DNA from: Faeciplasma gallinarum
Lineage (GTDB): Bacteria; Bacillota; Clostridia; Oscillospirales; Ruminococcaceae
Direction of reading: 5' to 3'
DNA: 64,000 nt
Assembly (NCBI GenBank): GCA_018711085.1
Contig: DVIR01000056.1
Coordinates: 62,001 to 126,000 of the forward strand
Shown: in pieces, positions 42,666 through 52,100 of the stretch
Position numbering within the stretch: position 1 is the first letter of the stretch
How the letters are laid out: each line of letters opens with the position of its first letter
Notes under the pieces: model-generated
Database searches by the model: none
What the model saw: only the letters and a program-made list of their open reading frames with translations
Told to the model about the DNA's origin: nothing
Position numbers and translations under genes: made by a program

Positions 42666-43418
42666 TCAGTTTTCCTCCTTATTTGCGGATCTGTCCTTGT
42701 AAACGCCCAAAGGATAGTAGGGAATCATATGTGTGTCTATCCACTCCATAGCCTTAGAGGGCGTCATGCCCCAGTTCGTAGGGCAGGAGGAGATGACCTC
42801 TACAAGTGAAAAGCCCTTGCCGTTTATCTGGTTCTCAAACGCCTTTTTGATCGCCTTTTTGGCGCTCATGACGTTCTTGACGTTGTTAACGGCAACTCTT
42901 TCGATATACTCCGGACCGTCAAGCGAGGACAAAAGCTCGCAGACCTTTATCGGGTAGCCGACGGTTTTTACATCTCTGCCGTAAGGAGAGGTCTGAGTCA
43001 CCTGTCCGGGCAAAGACGTAGGAGCCATCTGTCCGCCTGTCATTCCGTATATTGCGTTGTTTATGAATATAACAGTTATGTTTTCGTTTCTTGTGGCGGC
43101 GTGGACGGTTTCAGCCATGCCTATAGATGCGAGGTCGCCGTCGCCCTGATAGGTAAAGATGATGTTTTGCGGCATTGCCCGTTTAAGTCCGGTTGCCACG
43201 GCGGGCGCTCTGCCGTGAGCAGCCTCAACCATGTCGCAGGAGAAGTAATTGTACGCCATAACCGCGCATCCGACGGGAGCCACTCCGACGGTACTTCCCA
43301 GTATTCCTAAATCGTCTATCGCCTGAGCTACAAGCCTGTGCACTATGCCGTGCGTGCAGCCGGGGCAGTAATGAAGGGGCGCATCGGTGAGCGCCTTAGG
43401 CTTTTCAAATACAACCAT
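42666..43418 (-). CDS. vorA: 2-oxoacid:ferredoxin oxidoreductase, beta subunit (TPP-binding)
   Basis: This 250-residue subunit binds thiamine pyrophosphate and an iron-sulphur cluster. YCPGCTHG near 17 supplies cluster cysteines, and GDGDLASIGM near 92 with NNAIYGMTGGQ near 120 form the TPP and magnesium motif. AHGRAPAVATGLKRA near 66 is also conserved. It shares the last or first base with the alpha subunit gene and is one base from gamma, so the three are made together. Confidence 0.9.
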   Translation of the reverse strand: MVVFEKPKALTDAPLHYCPGCTHGIVHRLVAQAIDDLGILGSTVGVAPVGCAVMAYNYFSCDMVEAAHGRAPAVATGLKRAMPQNIIFTYQGDGDLASIGMAETVHAATRNENITVIFINNAIYGMTGGQMAPTSLPGQVTQTSPYGRDVKTVGYPIKVCELLSSLDGPEYIERVAVNNVKNVMSAKKAIKKAFENQINGKGFSLVEVISSCPTNWGMTPSKAMEWIDTHMIPYYPLGVYKDRSANKEEN

Positions 43419-44479
43419 CAGTCGTTGCCTCCCATCAAATCGTCAATAGTTTTAAGTATCTGCTCGGGAGAAGGTATCATGCCGCCTACTCTTGAGCAAA
43501 GGACAACCGGCTTTGCACATTCTTCGCTCAGCCTTATATCCTCTATCATCTGTCCCATGGAAAGCTCCACCGAGATAAACGCTTTTACTTTCTTTGCAGC
43601 CTCGGCTATCTGCTTTTTGGGGAAGGGCCAAAGCGTTATCGGCCTTATCATGCCGACCTTTACTCCCTTTGCCCTTGCGGCGGTGATTGCGTTTTTAGCC
43701 ACTCTTGCCGCGATGCCGAACGCCACTATGCAGTACTGCGCATCGTCCATGAGGTACTCCTCGCATATCACTTCGTTTTCCTCGACAGCATGGTATCTTT
43801 CAAATCTCTCAAGGTTCTTTTGCTCAAGCTCCTCGGGGACAAGATACAGTGAGTTTATGATGTTGTGCTCTCTTACGCCCTTTGTTCCCGTAACAGCCCA
43901 GGGCTTGTCTATATGGTGCTCGCAAGGCTCAGGCAAAACAACCGGCTCCATCATCTGTCCTATGGTTCCGTCCGCAAGTATCATGGCGGGTATGCGGTAT
44001 TTGTCCGACAAATCAAACGCCTTTGCCGTGAAGTCCGCCATTTCCTGCACGGATGCGGGAGCTAAAACTATCAGGCGGTAGTCGCCGTGTCCGCCGCCCT
44101 TTGTTGCCTGGAAGTAATCCGACTGCGAGGGCTGTATTCCGCCCAAGCCCGGTCCGCCTCTTTGCACGTTGACTATGAGCGCCGGAAGATCGGAGCCGGC
44201 AAGGTATGATATGCCCTCCTGCTTTAATGACACTCCGGGGCTTGACGACGATGTCATGGCCCTGAGGCCTGCGCTTGAAACTCCGTATATCATGTTGATG
44301 GCGGCAATTTCGCTCTCCGCCTGCAAAAACGTTCCGCCTATTTTCGGCATCCTCTTGGCCATGTATGCCGCAACCTCTGTCTGGGGCGTGATGGGATATC
44401 CGAAATAGTGACGGCATCCGGCTCTTATCGCCGCTTCGGCAATAGCCTCATTGCCTTTCATAAGTACCTTTTCTGCCAT
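43418..44479 (-). CDS. vorB: 2-oxoacid:ferredoxin oxidoreductase, alpha subunit
   Basis: The 353-residue alpha subunit holds the pyrimidine-binding domain of the TPP enzyme. GNEAIAEAAIRAGCRHYFGYPITP near the N terminus is the typical opening (given here as GCRHYFGYPITP), followed by SSSPGVSLKQEGISYLAG near 78 and NVQRGGPGLGG near 105. The C-terminal part (about 240-345) is the transketolase-C-like domain with RPITLWPFP. Family and length are typical for VOR/KOR alpha chains. Confidence 0.9.
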   Translation of the reverse strand: MAEKVLMKGNEAIAEAAIRAGCRHYFGYPITPQTEVAAYMAKRMPKIGGTFLQAESEIAAINMIYGVSSAGLRAMTSSSSPGVSLKQEGISYLAGSDLPALIVNVQRGGPGLGGIQPSQSDYFQATKGGGHGDYRLIVLAPASVQEMADFTAKAFDLSDKYRIPAMILADGTIGQMMEPVVLPEPCEHHIDKPWAVTGTKGVREHNIINSLYLVPEELEQKNLERFERYHAVEENEVICEEYLMDDAQYCIVAFGIAARVAKNAITAARAKGVKVGMIRPITLWPFPKKQIAEAAKKVKAFISVELSMGQMIEDIRLSEECAKPVVLCSRVGGMIPSPEQILKTIDDLMGGND

Positions 44480-44500
44480 GTTATCAGTCCTTTCAATCTG

Positions 44501-44710
44501 CTATTTTTCAACGGTTATAACGCAGTCGGGGCACATCGTGGCACAAAATGCGCATCCTATGCACTTAGACTGATCTGTTATCTGTGCGGGAGAATGTCCC
44601 TTTTTGTTAAGTCTGTCCCGAGCTATCACGAGTATCTTTTTGGGGCAGGCATCAACGCAAAGTCCGCATCCTTTGCACAAGTCCTCATTAAAATTTACCT
44701 TTGCCATCAA
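44501..44710 (-). CDS. Ferredoxin-type delta subunit with two 4Fe-4S motifs
   Basis: The 69-residue protein has two CX2CX2CX3C clusters, CKGCGLCVDACP near residue 12 and CIGCAFCATMCP near 51, the layout of an 8Fe ferredoxin. It is the delta subunit that takes electrons from, or delivers them to, the TPP site of the adjoining oxidoreductase. The gene lies at the head of the subunit genes, nine bases after the P-loop gene. Confidence 0.92.
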   Translation of the reverse strand: MMAKVNFNEDLCKGCGLCVDACPKKILVIARDRLNKKGHSPAQITDQSKCIGCAFCATMCPDCVITVEK

Positions 44711-44719
44711 AACATCTCC

Positions 44720-45385
44720 TTAATTTATATCAAAATATCTCTTTTGAAGCGTCATGGGGAAAACGTCCGTCATCTTGAGCATTTTTGCAACGCTGTGCTC
44801 AGCCGACGTAAACAGCACCGGCAGTCCGGACATTTCGGACAGCCTGTGCGCCTCGTAAGCGCTGTCGAAAATGATCTTGGGCGTAGTTTCTCTGCCCAGA
44901 TTTGTGTTGTTGACTATGGCCGTAAACGGGAGCGAGCATGCAAGCTCAATTTCCCGCATAACCTCAAGCGCAGCGCCGGCATCCGGCGTCAGCGGCCTTA
45001 AAAAGTTGACGACAAATACCATCTCATAGTCGTTTTCCTCAAGTATATAAGGCGAAAACCTGCCCAAAGCATACGCTCCCCTGTCGTCTCCGCCTATGTC
45101 CATCACCGCATGCCTTGAGCGGTTTTCCACCACTCCGTACAGTGCGGAGGGGAGCGCGGGGAGGTCTACGTTTGAGTTTGCAAACTCCGGCGATATGATA
45201 TCTATCCCCATAGCCCTCAAAACGTCCTCGCTGTCCTTGGTTCTGAAGTATGGATTGACTATGTCAAGGTCCGCTATTACCACGTCCTTGCCCTGTTTTT
45301 TCAGGTGCTCGGCGTAGTTGACGGCGATATTCGTCTTTCCGCTTCCGTAATGCCCCGCAAACAAGGTCACTCTTTTAGTTCTCAT
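44720..45385 (-). CDS. P-loop NTPase of the MinD/CobQ type, function unknown
   Basis: The 221-residue protein begins with FAGHYGSGKTNIAVNYA near residue 8, a Walker A motif, and ADLDIVNPYFRTKD near 38 resembles the switch region of SIMIBI-class proteins (MinD, CobQ, nickel and iron-sulphur insertases). MDIGGDDRGA near 93 is Walker-B-like. It is the first gene of the oxidoreductase operon, so a role in cofactor or cluster delivery to that enzyme is possible but not shown. The start was set at ATG 45385, eight bases after AGGAGAGGC. Confidence 0.75.
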   Translation of the reverse strand: MRTKRVTLFAGHYGSGKTNIAVNYAEHLKKQGKDVVIADLDIVNPYFRTKDSEDVLRAMGIDIISPEFANSNVDLPALPSALYGVVENRSRHAVMDIGGDDRGAYALGRFSPYILEENDYEMVFVVNFLRPLTPDAGAALEVMREIELACSLPFTAIVNNTNLGRETTPKIIFDSAYEAHRLSEMSGLPVLFTSAEHSVAKMLKMTDVFPMTLQKRYFDIN

Positions 45386-45417
45386 TCTAAAAAGCCTCTC
45401 CTGATGTATACGCAAAC

Positions 45418-45605
45418 CCGCCTAAAGGCATAGCGCCTCAAGGCGGGGATACCCTTTAAACCAACGCGCATCCCTCAAGCCGCATCCGCCCGAAAGCTCC
45501 GCCTCAAATTGCAGCAGATCAGGCAAGGGCGGCATGTGGCTATGGTTTTGCGCCTGCTTTCATGCTTTACAGTGGTATTTTAACACGCCCCGCTGCCGAT
45601 GTCAA
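45418..45605 (-). promoter_or_regulatory. Promoter and leader of the oxidoreductase operon, with a terminator-like hairpin
   Basis: TTGACA (45600-45605) and TAAAAT (45577-45582) are 17 bp apart on the minus strand. At the end of the 180-nt leader CCCGCCTTGAGGC pairs with GCCTTTAGGCGGG (45418-45447) and is followed by TTTGCG, just before the ribosome binding site. It may be the terminator for the acyl-CoA synthetase transcript, an attenuator for this operon, or both. The middle of the leader is GC-rich and unassigned. Confidence 0.6.
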
Positions 45606-45637
45606 CAAATACAGCCTGTAAACTGTATGCAAAAGCA

Positions 45638-47908
45638 TCAAAGCTCGTTTCTCTTTATCTTTCCGCTTATCGTTTTGGGAAGCTCATCCCTGAACTCTAT
45701 GATTCTCGGGTACTTGTAAGGTGCGGTGTGGCTCTTTACGTAGTTTTGGATTTCCTTTTTAAGCTCTTCGCTCGGGACTGTGCCCTTAGTCAAAACTATG
45801 CTTGCCTTTACAACCTGACCTCTTATCTCATCGGGAACGCCCGAAACTCCGCACTCAAGCACGTAAGGCAGCTCCATGAGCACGCTTTCGATCTCGAACG
45901 GACCGATTCTGTAGCCGGACGACTTGATGACATCGTCGATTCTTGAAACGTAGTAATAATATCCGTCCTCATCGCGCCATGCGGTGTCGCAGGTGTGATA
46001 AAGTCCGTCATGCCAGCACTCTGCTGTTCTCTGCGGGTCTCTGTAGTACTCCTTGAAGAGTCCGCAGGGCACCTCCTTGTCGGTGTGGATAACTATCTCT
46101 CCCACCTCGCCGGGACCGCAGGGCTTTCCGTCCGGATCGACGATGTCCACATCAAACTGAGGTGTGGGCTTGCCCATAGAACCGAGCTTGGGCGCCATGC
46201 CGTTGAGGTTGGCTATGATGAGTGTGGTTTCGGTCTGTCCGAAGCCCTCCATTATCTGAAGTCCCGTGTTCTGTGCGAACTGCTTTGAAACCTCGGGGTT
46301 GAGCGCCTCGCCGGCGGTGGTCATGTTCTTTATCGAAGAGAGATCGTACTTTGAAAGATCCTCTTTTATCATCATTCTGAGCATTGTCGGAGGTGCGCAG
46401 AAGGTGGTTATATTGTACCTTGCAAACATCGGGAGGATGTCGTGGGCGTCGAACTTGTCAAAGTCGTATACAAACACAGCGCCCTCGCACAGCCACTGTC
46501 CGTAGAGCTTGCCCCAAAGGGACTTGCCCCAGCCGGTGTCCGAGATTGTGAGGTGCAGTCCGTCGCGCTGGCAGCAGTGCCAGTACTTTGCGGTGACGTA
46601 GTGACCCAAAGCGTAGGTGTGAGCATGCTCAGCCATCTTGGGGTTGCCGGTTGTGCCGGATGTGAAGAACATCAGCGCGGCGTCGTTTCCGCATGAGCAG
46701 TCCTGCGGGCGCTCGAACTTGCCGGTAAACAGCGGGTATTCGTTGTTGAAGTCATGCCATCCCTCGCGGCAGCCGTTCACCATTATCAGGTGCTTTACGC
46801 TCGGGCACTGAGCAGCCGCCCTTTGAGCGATTTCCGCGGTGTCGCCGTCCGCAGTGCAGACGAGCGCCGTGACTCCCGCAGCATCAAAGCGGTATACAAA
46901 GTCGTGCTCTTTGAGCTGATTTGTGGCGGGGATAGCTATTGCGCCGAGCTTGTGGAGGGCAACCATGCAGAACCAGAACTGATAATGCCTCTTCAGGACA
47001 AGCATTACCCTGTCGCCCTTCTTTATTCCCAGCGATTTAAAATAGTTTGCCACCTGATTGGAAGCTCTCTTTATATCCTTAAAGGTAAAGTTGCGCTCGA
47101 CGTGGTGCTTATCCACATGGAGCATTGCAAGCTTGTCGGGGTATTTATCCGCAATCGCGTCTACTATGTCAAAACCGAAGTTAAAGGTGTCGGTGTTTTT
47201 GAAGTGGATTTCCTTGAGGTGTCCCTGCTCATCCTCAACGGCGTCTATAAACTTTTCGCAGCAAATGAGCTTTTCGGACTTGCCCGCCTGGATGATGTTT
47301 TCACGCACAACCTCCTCGCGGGTCTCCTCGCCGGGGAGAACTACAGCCACGAACGTGCAGTCCGCGCCGTCAACTGCGATCATTCCGTGAGGCGTCGAGG
47401 AGTTGTAATAGATGCTGTCGCCCTCATGCAAAACTTCTGTGTGCTCGCCGACCTGAACCTTGAGGCTTCCGCTTATGACAAGGTCAAACTCCTGTCCGCT
47501 GTGGGTGGTGAGGTGAATTGGCTGATTCTGCTGCGCCGCCGAGTACTCATACTTTACCCAATACGGCTCTGCGATCTTGCCCTTGAACCTTGGGGCGAGG
47601 TTGGATATGTCTATTCCCTGCTCCTTAGCGGTCTTTTGACCCATGCCCTTTCTCGTGACGGTATAGGATGTGAGCCTTGCGGCGTTATTTCCCTCGATGA
47701 GGTCGGTAAGATCGACGTCAAAGGCGAGCGCGCACTTGTGTATAAAAGTAAAGGGCATATCGGCTTCGGCATCCTCGTACTCTAAATACTCCGCCTCGCT
47801 GACCTCTGTCTTTTGCGCCATCTCCTGCGGAGTCCAGCCCATAATTTCGCGCATTTCCTTTATACGTCTCGCGATATCGGCAAGTCTTGTCTGTGAATTT
47901 GTCGGCAT
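45638..47908 (-). CDS. XRE helix-turn-helix, cupin and acyl-CoA synthetase fusion protein
   Basis: This 756-residue protein joins three units. Residues 1-70 are an XRE-type helix-turn-helix (RRIKEMREIMGWTPQEMAQ). Residues about 110-195 are a cupin (TTHSGQEFDLVISG, then HEGDSIYYNSSTPHGMIAV). Residues about 225-755 are an AMP-forming acyl-CoA synthetase with MFFTSGTTGNPKMAEH, GFGQTETT near 565, YHTCDTAWRDEDGYYYYVSR near 645 and the C-terminal lysine in PKTISGKIKRNEL. The synthetase part resembles medium/short-chain types that work through an acyl-AMP. The N-terminal pair looks like a ligand-sensing regulator. A T-box leader upstream and the neighbouring oxidoreductase and ilvE genes point to branched short-chain fatty acids as substrates. 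AAGGAGC lies six bases before the ATG. Confidence 0.88.
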   Translation of the reverse strand: MPTNSQTRLADIARRIKEMREIMGWTPQEMAQKTEVSEAEYLEYEDAEADMPFTFIHKCALAFDVDLTDLIEGNNAARLTSYTVTRKGMGQKTAKEQGIDISNLAPRFKGKIAEPYWVKYEYSAAQQNQPIHLTTHSGQEFDLVISGSLKVQVGEHTEVLHEGDSIYYNSSTPHGMIAVDGADCTFVAVVLPGEETREEVVRENIIQAGKSEKLICCEKFIDAVEDEQGHLKEIHFKNTDTFNFGFDIVDAIADKYPDKLAMLHVDKHHVERNFTFKDIKRASNQVANYFKSLGIKKGDRVMLVLKRHYQFWFCMVALHKLGAIAIPATNQLKEHDFVYRFDAAGVTALVCTADGDTAEIAQRAAAQCPSVKHLIMVNGCREGWHDFNNEYPLFTGKFERPQDCSCGNDAALMFFTSGTTGNPKMAEHAHTYALGHYVTAKYWHCCQRDGLHLTISDTGWGKSLWGKLYGQWLCEGAVFVYDFDKFDAHDILPMFARYNITTFCAPPTMLRMMIKEDLSKYDLSSIKNMTTAGEALNPEVSKQFAQNTGLQIMEGFGQTETTLIIANLNGMAPKLGSMGKPTPQFDVDIVDPDGKPCGPGEVGEIVIHTDKEVPCGLFKEYYRDPQRTAECWHDGLYHTCDTAWRDEDGYYYYVSRIDDVIKSSGYRIGPFEIESVLMELPYVLECGVSGVPDEIRGQVVKASIVLTKGTVPSEELKKEIQNYVKSHTAPYKYPRIIEFRDELPKTISGKIKRNEL

Positions 47909-47980
47909 AACAATGCTCCTTTCAGATTCTTAACAAATTTTAAGCGTTTTATTGACGGACCGATGTTTTCCGGTGAAAAA

Positions 47981-48250
47981 CAAAAAGGCCCGTCTCAAAA
48001 ATTACTTTGAGACGAGCCATGAAATCAAGACCCGCGGTACCACTCAAATTGCGCTAAAAAGCGCCGCTCAGGCTCTATCAAGCCTTATACATTAACGCAG
48101 TAGTCACGTAAGACGCCTACCCGCCAAAAAGGCGATCGGATCTTATGCTCGGAAGTGATGGGACAAATCTTACATCTGCCGGCTCGCACCGTACCCGGCT
48201 CGCTTAAAATGCTCTATAGAAATTATCCGTCTTCGTCATCGCATTTAACG
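47981..48250 (-). promoter_or_regulatory. T-box leader before the acyl-CoA synthetase gene, probably sensing tRNA-Ile
   Basis: The minus-strand RNA contains the T-box core GAGTGGTACCGCGGGTC (48030-48046), which binds the uncharged tRNA CCA end. A terminator, CGTCTCAAA paired with TTTGAGACG and then GGCCTTTTTG, follows at 47981-48018. Stem I starts with GATGACGAAGACGG and has the distal AAGCGAGCCGGGTACGGTGCGAGCC element typical of T-boxes (split here as AAGCGAGCCGG and GGTGCGAGCC). Aligning the base of stem I (CGAAG with CTTCCG) places ATC at 48157-48159 in the specifier position, an isoleucine codon; this reading is uncertain. Low charged tRNA would favour read-through into the gene. Confidence 0.9.
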
Positions 48251-48256
48251 TTTCTG

Positions 48257-48285
48257 ATTATATCAAAGCCTGCCGCGGTTGTCAA
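48257..48285 (-). promoter_or_regulatory. Promoter of the T-box transcript
   Basis: Perfect TTGACA (48280-48285) and TATAAT (48257-48262) boxes are 17 bp apart. The strong constitutive-looking promoter fits control at the T-box. Confidence 0.88.
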
Positions 48286-48325
48286 GCCGTTGTTTGCAAC
48301 AATAATTCAGTGATTTAGCACATCA

Positions 48326-49171
48326 TCACTGTGCAGGTTTTCTAAGCTGATCTTTGTCCATGCCGAGCTTAAACATCTTATTTGCGTTTTTCCACAGTAT
48401 CTGCTCAAGCTCGTCTTCGCTCAAATCCAGCTTGAAAAGCCGCTCAAGCTCCCCCGCAGGCTCCCACATGGGAAAGTCGGTGCCGAACATGACCTTATCG
48501 GCGCCGTAGCTGCGTATTATGCGCAGGGCGTCCTCTGGCGTGAGCGCATAGAGGCTTGAGGAGCAGTCCGCATAAAAGTTGTCATGCCCGCTAAGCATCT
48601 CGCATGCGCTTTCCCACACGGAGTACCCGCCAAGGTGCGCGCCTATGAATTTTAAGTCTGTGAATATCTCAAGAAGCGGTTTAAGGCGGTTTGGGTTGGA
48701 GTTGTCAAAGCGCGAATCTCCGGTGTGTAAAAGAACCGGCACGCCCTCCCGCTCGCATATCTCGTATATTTTTAAGCACCTGTAGTCGTCGAGCTTAAAG
48801 CCTTGAATGTCAGGGTGGAGCTTTACTCCCCTCAGGCCCAGATCCAAAAGGCGGCGCATGTCCCCCTCGAGGTCGTCGCTGTCCGGGTGAAGTGTCCCGA
48901 GACCCGCAAACATATCCCCGCACTCCGCGGCTTCCGAGGCTATAAACTCGTTTATGGAGCGCGTCTGAGACGGCTTTGTCGCGACGGAGAATATTATCGA
49001 CTTGGTTATTCCCGCCTCTCGGGCAAGCCTTTTTATTGTCTGCGCCCTGCCGTCAAACCTGACCGGCAGGTTGTAAAACTTGCTTATGCTGTCCGACGCC
49101 TTTTGCGCTATCTTGTCGGGATACACGTGGCAGTGGCAGTCAACTATCTTATATGCCTTTTCCGCTCTCAT
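48326..49171 (-). CDS. Amidohydrolase-family protein downstream of GH115
   Basis: The 281-residue protein is a TIM-barrel amidohydrolase_2-type enzyme. VDCHCHVYP near residue 10 gives the first metal histidines, GVKLHPDIQGF near 114 and VLLHTGDS near 148 give further ligands, and GAHLGG near 180 and GTDFPMWEP near 225 complete the set, with the catalytic aspartate in the last. It differs from the 1.5-2.3 kb paralogue by roughly the whole sequence except these motifs. Its ATG overlaps the GH115 stop codon, so the two are translationally coupled. A substrate related to glucuronic acid or its breakdown is conceivable, but a decarboxylase or hydrolase of another acid cannot be excluded. Confidence 0.82.
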   Translation of the reverse strand: MRAEKAYKIVDCHCHVYPDKIAQKASDSISKFYNLPVRFDGRAQTIKRLAREAGITKSIIFSVATKPSQTRSINEFIASEAAECGDMFAGLGTLHPDSDDLEGDMRRLLDLGLRGVKLHPDIQGFKLDDYRCLKIYEICEREGVPVLLHTGDSRFDNSNPNRLKPLLEIFTDLKFIGAHLGGYSVWESACEMLSGHDNFYADCSSSLYALTPEDALRIIRSYGADKVMFGTDFPMWEPAGELERLFKLDLSEDELEQILWKNANKMFKLGMDKDQLRKPAQ

Positions 49172-52100
49172 GCGTCAAGCGCTCCTTTCAGCTCCTCATC
49201 GCACGGCAGCAGCCACGGCGCATCCTTGTCGGACGGCGTGCCCAAAGAGCTGTCATAGGTCGCCTTGGGACCTATGAGCGACGGATAAAGGGGCATTCTG
49301 CTCGGCATGATGAGAAACTTTTGCAGCACGGCGTTCTGATCCATGCCCCAGATTCTCAGAACATGCTCGCCGGACTCGAGGTGAACATCTGTCTGCACAC
49401 GCCTTCCGCCCTGTTCAATAGATGCAAACCATCCTCCGCTCACTCCCGAAATATAGCCCTCGCCCTGAATATTTACAACCTTGATTTCTCCGCCGTCGAG
49501 CTGAACGCCGACATTGAGGTGTGTGCCGTGGTCGAAAGAGACGTTGTTGCCCTGACCGACGCACAAAACGAGCTTATAGTCGCCAGACTCGGGCACGCCC
49601 GACTCCGGCACTTTGACCGCATAGTCAAGCCATGGGCCGCATCCCGCCTCAAAAGGCTCGGTGCAGGTGTTGAGCATTTTCATGGAAACCTTTGACTTGC
49701 CGTAGCCGTCAAGCTTTGTCCAGCGAACGCCGCAGCTGTCGCCCTTGTCAAAGTACCCGTCCGCGTTGATCGCCGCTATGCCGTTTGACATAAAGTGCGT
49801 TTTATCCTTTTTCGCCGAGGTATCGACGATCTTCACGCCTGCGACGACGGTGACCGAGGCGTCGTCCGACTCTATTTTAACGGACGCCGTGCAATCATAG
49901 CTTACCTTTGACCAGTCAACCCTCACGCTGACGCTGTGGGCATACGTATACTCGCCCTCAAGTGCGCCGTCTGTCATCAAAAAGTCGCACTCGGGAGTTA
50001 TCCTGTACTTTACGGGTTTGTCGGAGCTGTTGGTGAGGTTTATAACATACGTCTGTCTCTCGCTCGACTCAAAATCGGGAAGGGTAAGCGTTCCGTTTGA
50101 TATGCCCTCCTGACGTCCGGCGACGTCAACTATCATGCCTCCGTCCGGCTTTGCGCAAACATGCTCCGGCTCTATCTTTATTGCGGAAGCGCCGTTCCAG
50201 CTCGAATAGTTCATATGCGCCTGCGCGGTCACCATGCCGAGTATGGGGTCGTCATAAGTGCGGCAATAGTCGGGCGACGCTATCATCATGCCGTACCACT
50301 TGTTGACGCCGTTTAAGTCCTCGCCCAGGGCGTTATACTCGGCTGTCAGCTCCTCGTCAAGTTTTAAGTACTTTTCGACAAGCTCGGAAAGCTTATTTGC
50401 AACGGTCGATCCCCTGCCGGCATAAAGCTTGTTAAGCGCGCTCAGTATCTGTATTCTCACAACGTTTGCGCTTGCAACCGCCGGATAGTATACAAGCTGA
50501 TAGAACTGCTCGTACCTGCACGAATCCTTTGTGATCTTTTCGCGCAGGCTGTTCGCCCTTTTAATTATGCTGTTTACGAGCTTTAAGCAGTCGGCCGCCG
50601 CATCATAGTGCAAAACGCTGTAGCTGCAATCTCCTTCGCTCTTGAGCGTTTCGGGCTTGCACACGCCGTTCAGCCATGCATAGTCCTCCAGCAGCGACGC
50701 TATGGTTTCCATGTCGCCCTCGGCAAGCGCATGCTCCGCCCCGAACACCTCGCGAGTCCAGTTTCTTATGTATCCTTCGGTGTTGTTGGGGTTTGATATG
50801 CCGTACTTATCAAAATCATACGCCAAGTCCATAAAGTAGCTCAGCGGCAGCTCCATAGGTCTTAAATCGCCGACGTTTACTATCCACGCATCGTCTATGC
50901 CGTACTCGTACGCCTGGGTGAGGTTTTCCCACGAGCGCTGAAGCGGCATGGTGTTTATCCACATGGACGTTTTAGGACTTCCCACATAGTCAAAGTGGTA
51001 GTAAAGTCCCCAGTTGTACTCATCCTTTTGTCCAAGCTCCGGCAAGGTGCGCAGGTAGCCGTTGTTGTCCTCGCAGAGCATGACTATCCTGCCCGTATCT
51101 GCGCCCAAAAGTCCCGCAACCTCCGGGTCGTCGCGCAGTCCCTTTCCCTTTGCCGCCTCGGGGTCGGCTCTTGTTCCGCCGTACCAGCAGTTTTCGACTT
51201 CCTTGTAAACCGCAAGAAGCAGCGGGGTCTTTTGCACGCCGTGTTCCTTGAGAATCTTGTACTGCGTCTTTAAAACCGCCTTCAAAAGCTCTATGTTGTC
51301 CGCGGTGTCGAGGGTCTTGCCCTTTGCGTCTATTAAAATGGAGTCGTTTTCCCCTCTCATTCCTATGGTGAGCAGGTTGTTGAAGCCGCCGTTGCGGTAT
51401 ATGCCGTCGCTCCAGAACGCCTCTATATTCTTGGGGTTATAGATGTAGTTCCAAACCTTTTGACCCTCGTCGGTGGGTATTTCGGGGTCACGGTAGGTTA
51501 TGTTTTTGCTCCAATAGCCCTGAAGCATTCCCCACTCGCCGCCGCTCCTCGCCATAGGCTCATGGTGCGATGCGCCGACGGTTATGCCGTACCTGTCCGC
51601 CAAAACCGCGTTTGCAAGGCTCATTGGATACTCGCCCGGCTTGATTATTCTGTCATGCGGGGCGTTTATGTTTGTGTTCGGGAAATCCTCCGGGATATTT
51701 TCGCCCGGGTGGGTGTCGCAGTACATAAGCCCGCCGAGCTTGTGGTGATACTTTTTCTCAAGCTCCTTAAATCTCTCGTTGTCCTTGACAGAGTGAACCC
51801 TGTACACTCCCTCCACGCCGTCGCAGCTGAAGTTGTTAGACCACATCGCCGGCCACATGTAGTTGCCCTTGAGTCTTAGTATCAGCTTGAATATTTCGTC
51901 GTAGAACATATAGTTGAGGCCGCCGAAGTGGCTGTCCGCAAAGCCGTTTAGGCAGGGGTTTTCATCGTTCATGAAAAATCCCCTGAAGCTCACCGACGGT
52001 CTTTTTGACACCGTTTCAAGCTCCGATATGTCCACGCTCAGCTCCTGCCTGCGCTCCGGCTTTACATCCGCCCACCATATCCACGGGCTGACGCCGAATA

